Source: Sweltsa coloradensis (Eukaryota; Arthropoda; Insecta; Plecoptera; Chloroperlidae). Taken from it: a stretch of DNA of 64,000 bases. Shown in pieces: positions 58,501 to 64,000 of this stretch. Under the pieces are notes generated by a model that saw only the letters and a program-made list of their open reading frames with translations, did not search any database and was not told the origin of the DNA. The DNA is taken from assembly GCA_024449915.1 (NCBI GenBank), contig JAMZAV010000152.1, positions 992,001-1,056,000 on the forward strand, given 5' to 3'. A program made the position numbers and the translations under genes. The stretch's first letter is position 1. The number at the start of each line of letters is the position of its first letter.

Positions 58501-61500
58501 GTCGGGGCGTTTTTGATTTAAATCAGATTTCAATCAAATGATTTATTTAATAAAAATTATTGATTTAAATCAAATGAACTTTTTCTTCATTTTGAGCAAC
58601 AAACACAAGAGTTCTGAGTTTAGGCAGTATTCCTTAAAAAAATTTGAATTAAATTTTCTGAAAGGCTTGTGAAAAAAAGGGCCTATTTGATCCGCCCAAA
58701 AATCAGATTTAAATCGAAAAAAATCGAAAAAATCTTATTAAAATTAACAAGTTGATTTAAATCAAATAAATCCTTTTTTTATATAATTTTTAAAAAAATG
58801 GTTTGCCTAGATATAGATGAGGCTTAAATGGCTACATGATAGTTAAACTGGGAACATGAAAAAACATGTTTCAGTGGGGAGAAAAGTACAGAAGGAAGAC
58901 GGCTTACCTTAAAAAACATTAGGTAGGTTGTGCACACACACACAGATGAGTAGATAGTAAGTTGTCTAGCTATGAAACATGAATGATCTATTTGTGTCTG
59001 TGCGATCTACCTAACGTCTTTTACCGTAAGCTGTCGTCCTTCTGTACTTTTGCCCCCACTGAAACATGTTTTTTCATGATCCTACTGATAAGGATAGGAT
59101 AGACATTAGGACAATATCAAATTCAATCCATAAAGTATACATTTCTAAGTTAAAAGAGGAAGCTAAATGTATTTGAAACAAACTACATATTAACATGCCT
59201 GCATTGCTTGAAAGTATCTAGCCTAACCAGAGTCGATAAAGAAGTTTCCCCTTTGGGAGGTCCCTTACTCCCAAGTCAAAACGGAATCTAACGTCCTGCG
59301 CGCTGAGAGCGGCTCCAATGTGAAACTAATAAAAGCACTGCACGCTAAGGTCAGTAGATTATCGATGTGCAGTGACGCTGAAATCAACAAACAACAGACG
59401 AAACGTCACACTTCAATTTTATTTCAATCATATTAGCCCTGGGCCTAGTCTTTTAAAACGATTTACTTTTGATTTATTATTGTACTATAAAGTGCTGCGC
59501 AGGCGTCAGTGACATTTTCGTGCGAAATAATTTGAGATATGCCTTGTTCAAGCCTAACGGACGTAAGTGTAGCCTAGGCCCAAGGCCACAATACAGTTTT
59601 CAGACGTAAGTACGCCCTAGGCACTCAAATCGAAATCTTGAACAATACATATTGTCGGCCTAGCTCCTAAGCTTAGGTCTACTCCATCAGAAATATCCTC
59701 ATTAATAAAGAGAGTTTGCTTTATGCCAAAACATTCGCCAACATTCGATCGTATTTAATATTTTGACGTTTCCATCATTTGTCGTCATCGACTGTTAACT
59801 ACTTGTAGAAAAGTGACGTACTTTTATTGAAGTAGTTCCATCAATCGTCACACAGATGTCGCGCGGAACGTTAGATTCCAAACGCCAAAAACCGACTTTT
59901 TATTTAACCCAGGGCGGTATAGGGAGTTGGAGGACCTCCCCAACGGGGAAACTTCTTTATCGACTCTAGCCTACCGGTATATTATCTAACTTGTCAAGCC
60001 ACAAAGTAACAAAGGTGTTGGGTACAAGATTACAGTAATTAAGTAAGTGAGAAACAAGTGTTTACGCAAGATAAACAATAATATATGGAAAAGTATGCGT
60101 TGTCAAACGAGGCACTAATGTGTGTTTACAAGATTACAGTAATTAAGTAAGTGAGAAACAAGTGTTTACGCAAGATAAACAATAATATATGGAAAAGTAT
60201 GCGTTGTCAAACGAGGCACTAATGTGTGTTTATAATCAGCAACGAGGTAGTGAATTTGTTCAGCGAGGCGTGAAATTTATCTTCTTGAAGGTTTCACAAT
60301 ACATTTATACTGACAAAAACAGGAAATCTTGCGATGGGCGATTGTGTTGCGTGGTATTAACAGTGTAATTGTTCTGTGGTGTAATTTTTATGTCTCCCCG
60401 ATTATCAAGTCCAGGTTTCCATTATCCCTTATATGTTCATACCGAATATATATGCGACACAAGACACTCCACTTCGTGGCAGGATTGCAAAAAACCCTTT
60501 TTTCTTAAAGGGGTATTTAACCGCTAAACTCAAAAAATATATTTCATTCAGGCTAACTAGTAATGAATTTAGCAATTAACAGAAAAATTATTGGGCCACC
60601 ATGACCTCCCAAAAAATTGTCAAACTTGGCATTTTTCGAGCTAGGTCCCATCGGCAAAAATCTCCCATAAGAAATAACATGGGGACGATCTTTATGCCCG
60701 GTGACCTTGGAGGATTTTGATCCAAAAAAATATTGGCCATTATTGAGGTACTCGACAGCCTTTTCTGTAAATTCTCTATATTTTGTTTTGTAATTTGGGC
60801 AAGTAGTTTGGTCAAAATTGCTGATTACCAAGATGGGGTTGTGATTTTGGAATGCATATTTTTGCGTGTTTGAGGGTATATTTGGGCACAGTTTCAAGAC
60901 ACGATGTTATAAATGGGCATTTTAGATTGGTACTATGCTCTAGTATCTATGTGGACCAAAAAAGAAGCAGGTTAAAGCCGATTTAGGAAATTTTCCAAAA
61001 CACCAATTTTCGCCAATTTCTGGATTTAAAAAATTAAAAAATTTGTGTTAAATCACAGTTTCAAGATATAATTTTTTAAACGGTCATTTAAGTGTAGTAT
61101 TGTGCTATAGATCACGTGGTAAAAAATAATTTTTGGGGTTTTTAGCCCCTTTAACTCGGGCAGTTTTTTCAGGGTTTTTGGAGTTTTTGGAAATTTCAAG
61201 ATTAAATATGTGTAAAATCAAAATGTCAATTTTTTATACTTTGTTTCTTGTTATACCTTGAGTGAAATATTAAAGACTAATAAAACGCTTAAGTCCCGCC
61301 GCGTTGTTGAGCGAGCACCGGTACGTGCAACACGAACCGAGTACGACATTCCCATAATGTTACATACCAATAAGTCTTTAAGGTCTTGACCGATTTAGCT
61401 GAAAATTTGTAAAATAGGAGAGAATGGATAAAATCCACCGCCATCTAGAGGACCTTGACATCATTTCTTTGGAAAAACTATTTTAACTCTTTGATAACAA

Positions 61501-63432
61501 ATAATACACTGCTTCCTCGATAGTATTTTGATTACTTCTAGGTGGCAGTGCATAGTGACCAGAATTCTCGTGCAACTTTTCGTTGCCATGGTAACGTTAC
61601 TTTTGTTAAAATGTAATTTCTATCTACACTACTTAAGGTCTTGACCAATTTACGTGAAAATTTTTAAAATAGGAGAGAATGTTGTACCGTACTTATTGAC
61701 CCTGCAAAATTTCATAACGATCGGAACATTTTTATTTTTTTATTTTATTTTTTATTTTTATAACCAACGATCGGATTTTGTTCAAAAACTATACAGCAAC
61801 CCGCATAGGTGGTATGTACATGTGTGCAAAATTTCAGGTCGATCAGAGAAACGGTGCGACCTGTACCGAAGCAGCAACAGAAAAAAAAAAAAAACAGACA
61901 TTCGAGCCATTAGAGTCTAGTGGAAACGCTCGCTCAATAATTAATATGAATTTATTGTTGTGTTTTACTCAAAACACCCAGAAACCCACTTTGTACCATT
62001 TTTTCAAGTGAGGTTTTGCTTGAAAAACCCACCTTTTTTTTCGGGCTGGGCAAAACTTCTCAACTCTGCTTCGTAGGCCTGTGTACGCCATATATATTAT
62101 ATATGCACGTATTAACGACAGCAGCATTCAGTTAAATTGGCAAAAGAGAAGTCTTTGTTATATAGCGATTTTTGTTCTGTTATGATGGTGGGAAATTATA
62201 TAATCTATTACTAAACATTTTTTTAAAAGCTACCCTAGGTGAATAGCAACCCGTTGCTTCATCTGTGCTGTTTAACTGGCTGTTTATCTGTCAAGATCAT
62301 CTCGGTTATTTTAGATTCAGAAAGTTTGGATGGTGAACTGAGTGATTTAGTTAATTACAGTGAGAATACAACTTGTATTGAGATTCTTAGACAACGTGAG
62401 AAACTAGGGCGTTTCAACCGGTTAGGTCATACTGTGCAAAAATGACAAAGTGATGATAGTTTCAACACCAATTCTGTAAATAATGCTATCTTCCCTTAAA
62501 ATTTACATACAGGGGAAGAACAGGCTCTAGAGAATCATGAAGACAGGCTTTTAAGAATGCACATATATTAACCGTAGCTTGTCTGTATCTGCATGAGGTT
62601 ATCATGTTTGAAAATAAATTTCCTAACTTATTTCAATTGAATGCAAATGTCCATAATATAAACACGAGAGGGAAGGAAAAATTGTACCAGACTAGCCATA
62701 GATTGAAGCTGCTGGATAATGATCCCGTGAACATGGGAATTAAAGTATTTAACAAATTGCCTGAAGAATTACGAATGTTGGTGTTACAAGCTCTAGGAAG
62801 GAGTTTAAGGCTAGATTAAGTCATTCCTTTTGGAACACAGCTTTTATTCAGTAAGTGAATATTTTGAGACTTGTATTGTATAGGACTAGCTTAAGCTAAC
62901 TATAGTATCAGTACATATGTTGTGTGAACCCAAATATCTTAGTTTTAATTTTAATTTTAATCTAATGACTGATATATTGTATCTACATTGAAACTATTTT
63001 AATTGACCATTGCACTCTTTTATCGAATTGAACTTTGTTAACATTGTAAACGTTTTTTACTTGTACAGTTGTGCTGTTTTATCGAATGAAATTTTTGAAA
63101 TATTGTAAATACCATGTAAATAATACTTAACAATTGTACAGATCCTCCTCTTTGACAACTTCAAATACTCGCATGTCTATATGACATGCATATGAGTGAA
63201 CACTGTAGAAGGCTTACTTAAATAATAAATAAATTAAACAACTTGTGCAAATCAATTCTACAGTTAAGGAGTTAACAAGAGTACCGTAAGCCTAATGTCA
63301 AAACACTTTTTTAAACTAAAATTATTTCTGGCTACAGATCTAGACACCTACTTGAGTATCGAAGACATTTCGCAACGTGATTCCAAACTGGTTGTAGAGA
63401 TTCACACTGTCGTTGCGGCAATCATGGATGAT
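49328..63432 (-). CDS. egl: Egalitarian, BicD/dynein mRNA-localisation adaptor (C-terminal seven exons)
   Basis: Minus-strand exons 63432-63352, 58410-58169, 57510-57313, 54082-53987, 53272-53175, 51125-50960 and 49583-49328 join in one frame of 1137 nt (378 codons plus stop). Egl is the RNA-binding adaptor linking localising mRNAs to Bicaudal-D and dynein in insect oocytes and embryos. Evidence: a DEDD-type 3'-5' exonuclease-like domain (HDCRNDSVNLYNQFG, then RYWARRPLSRDMLVYAAADV), followed by EVADLRTKL...NKNIVLSNREIRLLR and DLTEDEKEKLRGSYKVARKL, all Egl hallmarks. The last exon has VASQTLSTGD, resembling the dynein light chain site of Drosophila Egl. The N-terminal part lies beyond the right edge. 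The introns carry a piggyBac element and SINEs. Confidence 0.92.
49628..50396 (+). mobile_element. Complementary-end element, GATGGATGAGC subfamily, in egl intron
   Basis: It begins CTAGGAAAACGCTTAAAGTC, has GTTGATGGATGAGC, and ends CTTCGCTTCGCTCATCCAA. The interior contains two tandem 179-bp units (49802-49980 and 49981-50160). It lies 45 bp upstream of the last egl exon. Confidence 0.65.
50960..51125 (-). CDS. egl: egl sixth visible exon
   Basis: TGTCCCCAG/GCGGAG acceptor and CCAC/GTAAGT donor. It encodes GGVFSPRSS and a probable amphipathic helix (MQLMDSVLADNGMDRLDKIE, then RLEALLSAAM). The 159-aa plus-strand frame here is its shadow. Confidence 0.88.
51385..51838. mobile_element. MULE-like MITE with 9-bp target duplication
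   Basis: Inverted ends ACCGCCGTCTGGATTTATGT extend through GATACAAAT and GCTGCTTGTCGTGGCTC (about 50 bp). GATTGGAGA flanks it (51376-51384 and 51840-51848). It has split a hairpin element of the 44847-45030 type, whose intact copy carries GATTGGAGA once. Nine-bp duplication with long ends suggests Mutator-like; no coding sequence. Confidence 0.7.
51840..51958 (+). repeat. Truncated copy of the 44847 hairpin element
   Basis: GATTGGAGAAGGGTTGACAG, then GCATAGAGAACATAA and the CCCAGCC-TGAA-GGGCTGGG stem match the copy at 44877-44990. It breaks off after GATGACAACTGTAGCT. Confidence 0.6.
51960..52310 (-). repeat. SINE-like element with tRNA B box and hammerhead ribozyme
   Basis: On the minus strand, a tRNA-like segment with B box (CCTGGTTCGAATCCAGG, about 52258-52242) is followed by roughly 220 nt of unknown body and then a hammerhead ribozyme (52018-51977). 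The 3' end, near 51955, lacks a simple tail. The 5' limit is uncertain. Confidence 0.5.
51977..52018 (-). ncRNA. Hammerhead ribozyme (type I, minimal stem III)
   Basis: Minus-strand order: stem I 5' AUCUGC, core CUGAUGA (52012-52006), stem II GUCC-CAGAA-GGAC, core GAAA (51992-51989), stem III, GUC (51985-51983), stem I 3' GUGGAU (51982-51977). Stem I gives six pairs including two wobbles and stem II four. Stem III is the self-complementary ACGCGU with no loop. This matches the small type I hammerheads described in Penelope-like and other retroelements, which cleave best as dimers. Cleavage is predicted between 51983 and 51982. All invariant core bases are present. Confidence 0.8.
52640..53022 (+). 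repeat. 5S-rRNA-derived SINE (SINE3 type), full length
   Basis: The head at about 52648-52720 reads CCCACTCGAACACTGAAGTT, AAGCAACATCGGGCGTGGTC and GAGTGGGTCGCC, which follows the A-to-C-box promoter of 5S rRNA. A body (CTCCTTGGCGCCGTCTGCTC, GGCAGTCCGGGTTAGTGGAG, GGATGGGACGTAAAGCCGTT) and an (AAAT)n tail (52995-53022) complete it. A second copy starts at 63490. Confidence 0.8.
53175..53272 (-). CDS. egl: egl fifth visible exon, acidic stretch
   Basis: TTCATAG/AGACAAG acceptor and TCGG/GTATGT donor. It encodes an aspartate run followed by ETFSPGEMASLESNLSD, a disordered acidic linker. Its length is probably variable between individuals because of the GAC repeats. Confidence 0.88.
53987..54082 (-). 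CDS. egl: egl fourth visible exon
   Basis: CTGGCAG/GTATGTC acceptor and ATAG/GTGAGA donor. It encodes YVDLTEDEKEKLRGSYKVAR and KLDKLDSLGAD, a strongly conserved Egl segment that continues the helical region of the previous exon. Confidence 0.92.
   Translation of the reverse strand, partial: VCRPDGGREGETPRVVQSGEEAGQTRQPRRR
54191..57020 (-). mobile_element. piggyBac-type DNA transposon, nearly intact, in egl intron
   Basis: TTAA flanks both sides (54187-54190 and 57021-57024) with inverted ends CCTTTTA. A repeated subterminal motif, ACGTAYGAGATACGGGCGTACT apart from its last two bases, occurs twice at the right end (56945-56969 and 56988-57011). It carries one transposase frame on the minus strand with two breaks. 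It lies between the egl exons at 57313 and 54082, in the same orientation as egl. Confidence 0.88.
54930..56720 (-). pseudogene. piggyBac transposase with two single-base frame breaks
   Basis: Three overlapping frames (56720-55998, 56133-55465, 55691-54930) together span about 595 residues. The N-terminus is acidic and then basic. The catalytic aspartates stand in LFVLCDVETC, LFVDNWYTS and MGAVDKTDMQ, matching the DDD triad of the family. The C-terminus has a cysteine-rich finger (CYVCMHTC, YYCRSCDLGLC). The breaks fall in a T4-5 run near 56045 and an A7G4 run near 55570, both homopolymers, so either decay or sequencing error could explain them. The start ATG at 56720 is followed by a basic MAAKRRRVD. 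Function is nuclear DNA cutting and insertion at TTAA. Confidence 0.85.
57313..57510 (-). CDS. egl: egl third visible exon
   Basis: TTTCCAG/GCGTATC acceptor and TTAAG/GTAAGT donor. It encodes MDFEGLLLELCNEQVMMHI, the basic KQRKKQRK, and a coiled stretch EVADLRTKLASSYNKN, then IVLSNREIRLL. It is helical throughout and follows the exonuclease-like domain. Confidence 0.92.
57679..57783. repeat. 31-bp direct repeat in egl intron
   Basis: GTAGGCCTACGTGCTAATAG followed by GGTTTCAAAGAA appears at 57679 and again at 57751 with no change. Confidence 0.7.
58169..58410 (-). CDS. egl: egl second visible exon, exonuclease-like domain motif III
   Basis: TCGTACCAG/GCTGCC acceptor and AAGCA/GTGAGT donor. 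It encodes AAHAVLQLQDTGKPVYK, LNALCELYGAPSNPLKEQLK and RYWARRPLSRDMLVYAAADV. The Y-x3-D at YAAAD is the last motif of DEDDy exonucleases. It is GC-rich compared with its introns. Confidence 0.92.
58850..59081. repeat. Inverted-repeat MITE, complete copy
   Basis: Arms GGAACATGAAAAAACATGTT and GATCATGAAAAAACATGTTT (inverted) extend through TCAGTGGGG, GTACAGAAGGA and GTTAGGTAG blocks. Half of this element also occurs at 13262-13400. Confidence 0.65.
59229..59967. mobile_element. Inverted-repeat element with 8-9 bp target duplication
   Basis: Ends AGAGTCGATAAAGAAGTTTC (inverted on the right) continue into a GGGGAGGTCC-type block; AGCCTAACC on the left and AGCCTACC on the right flank it. A second inverted pair (GGAATCTAACGT / GGAACGTTAGATTCC) lies inside. 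No coding sequence. Confidence 0.65.
60024..60231. repeat. Exact 104-bp tandem duplication
   Basis: The unit from ACAAGATTACAGTAATTAAG to CACTAATGTGTGTTT occurs twice in tandem with no visible change, indicating a very recent duplication or an assembly duplication. Confidence 0.85.
60505..61140 (-). repeat. Interspersed repeat with conserved frame, copy 3
   Basis: The best-preserved copy of the family at 17801-19168. The minus-strand frame 60897-60553 (114 aa) reads ITKQN-like and GSKSSKVTGHKDRPHVISYG stretches. No known domain is recognised. Confidence 0.6.
61276..61938 (+). mobile_element. Complementary-end element, GAGCGAGC subfamily
   Basis: It starts CTAATAAAACGCTTAAGTCC with CGTTGTTGAGCGAGC and ends AACGCTCGCTCAATAA. 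It contains two related internal blocks (AAGGTCTTGACC... at 61379 and 61636). The terminal sequence differs from the GGATGAGCG subfamily at both ends in a matching way. Confidence 0.65.
62600..62870 (+). mobile_element. LINE remnant, reverse transcriptase C-terminus
   Basis: Residues NINTRGKEKLYQTSHRLKLL and MGIKVFNKLPEELRM, then (one frame over) FKARLSHSFWNTAF, match the end of jockey/CR1-like reverse transcriptases (N-T-R-x-K ... YNKLP ... FK). A 3' UTR with GACATGCATATGAGTG follows to about 63240. Confidence 0.6.
63352..63432 (-). CDS. egl: egl first visible exon, exonuclease-like motif II
   Basis: TTTGTTTAAG/ATCATCC acceptor and ACTCAA/GTAGGT donor, phase 0 on both sides, 27 codons: IIHDCRNDSVNLYNQFG followed by ITLRNVFDTQ. 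HDCRND is the second motif of DEDD exonucleases. The next exon continues AAHAV. Upstream exons are off the right edge. Confidence 0.88.
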
Positions 63433-63489
63433 CTTAAACAAACAAAAATAATTGATTACAATAATTTAAAAATAAAAATATATCGATAA

Positions 63490-63577
63490 GCAGCCTCGGG
63501 CGTGGTCAGGGGTAGAGTGGATGAACACTCTGCCCTGAAACACACATATACCGTTCTGGCTAGAGTAGAATCTAGCA
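63490..63577 (+). repeat. 5S-derived SINE copy 2, left part
   Basis: GGGCGTGGTCAGGGGTAGAG through CTCTGCCCTGAAACACACAT matches the SINE at 52640. It breaks near 63577 and resumes at 63893. Confidence 0.7.
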
Positions 63578-63892
63578 AATAATTTAGTTATATATACATA
63601 TATATATAATATGTATGACGACGTCCATATTACTGTTGGGAGGACATAATGCAAATGTTTATAATTTATATTCTATATCTGGTTTTTCCAACATCCATGC
63701 AATCCAGTGACTAAAAAAACAATACTAATACAAACTATACTAATGTGGGAGATCCGTGGTTCGATTCCCGGTTTTGGGGCGGACTTTGAATTCCTGAATT
63801 GTAGTAAATAAAAACAATTACACCCACGGGAGGTTCCGATTAACCAAATCGGAACAAACAATACAATACAATACAATACAATACAAAGCTAG
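63578..63892 (+). mobile_element. tRNA-headed SINE nested in the 5S-derived SINE
   Basis: A B box (GGTTCGATTCCCGG at about 63760) precedes a body and an (AATAC)n tail at 63859-63886. CTAG is found at both junctions. Its tail differs from the TAA-tailed SINE family, implying another LINE partner. Confidence 0.55.
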
Positions 63893-64000
63893 TGTGATGG
63901 CTTCGTTCTCCTTGACGTCTGCTCGGCAGTCCGGGTTAGTATAGGAACCTATATGACTGTCAAGGTTACACTGTACTTTCGGATGGAACGTAAAGCCGTT
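63893..64000 (+). repeat. 5S-derived SINE copy 2, right part (cut by window edge)
   Basis: CTTCGTTCTCCTTGACGTCT, GGCAGTCCGGGTTAGTATAG and CGTAAAGCCGTT match the body of the full copy at 52640-53022. Confidence 0.7.

Noticed and set aside
58411..58533. N-terminal part of the 122-aa frame that covers the egl exon
   Set aside because: The exon begins at the acceptor after 58411; the extra residues are intron read-through, and the preceding exon at 63352-63432 joins perfectly.
63295..63489. 64-aa plus-strand frame that looks moderately protein-like
   Set aside because: It is the antisense shadow of the egl exon 63352-63432, which has correct splice sites and the HDCRND motif.
1..64000. CRISPR arrays, operons or bacterial features
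   Set aside because: Tandem repeats are minisatellites or transposon units without spacers, and genes are spliced; the window is eukaryotic nuclear DNA.

Overview
This is a repeat-dense, AT-rich piece of an animal nuclear genome. Spliced genes, long introns, many transposon families, tRNA- and 5S-derived SINEs and (TAA)n microsatellites all point that way. The egalitarian gene and the lectin architecture suggest an arthropod, most likely an insect. A hemipteran would fit, but the species cannot be fixed from the sequence.

Three protein-coding genes can be rebuilt by joining exons at GT/AG sites with matching phase, and a fourth is represented by one exon. (1) A secreted sushi-like plus C-type lectin protein lies on + with exons at 17530-17583, 25078-25312, 26896-27135 and 30847-31028 (236 aa). 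(2) The terminal exon of an upstream paralogue lies at 11402-11586 on +. (3) TTC4 (Hsp90 co-chaperone family, Dpit47/Cns1) lies on - in five exons between 39384 and 34535; the exons that should encode its TPR domain are not visible, yet the flanking phases still fit. (4) egalitarian (egl), the BicD/dynein mRNA-localisation adaptor, lies on - in seven exons from 63432 to 49328; its 5' part runs off the right edge. The lectin product is extracellular and the other two are cytoplasmic, and nothing suggests that the genes work together.

Layout: 0.6-8.4 kb, two tandem, indel-riddled copies of a non-LTR retrotransposon with a C-terminal CCHC knuckle and restriction-like endonuclease (R4/Dong-like), bounded by (TAA)n. 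8.5-9.7 and 14.4-15.6 kb, a 1.2 kb repeat. 11.2-13.1 kb, a tRNA-like gene, the lectin paralogue exon and two hAT-like insertions. 13.9-14.3 kb, a retroelement 3' end and a palindromic pair of tRNA-headed SINEs. 15.9-31 kb, the lectin gene, with introns filled by elements whose two ends are complementary. 31-33.3 kb, its 3' region with hAT-like elements. 34.5-39.4 kb, TTC4. 40.6-49.1 kb, intergenic repeats. 49.3-63.4 kb, egl, whose introns hold a nearly intact piggyBac element, a SINE carrying a hammerhead ribozyme, and a 5S-rRNA-derived SINE. The right edge holds a second 5S-derived SINE.

The most notable observations are the complete hammerhead ribozyme core at 51977-52018 (-), the element families whose 5' and 3' termini stay complementary while their sequence changes, the TPR-less TTC4, the TAA-associated R4/Dong-like elements, and the near-intact piggyBac inside egl. 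Many ORFs are broken by single-base homopolymer indels, so part of the apparent decay may be assembly error.
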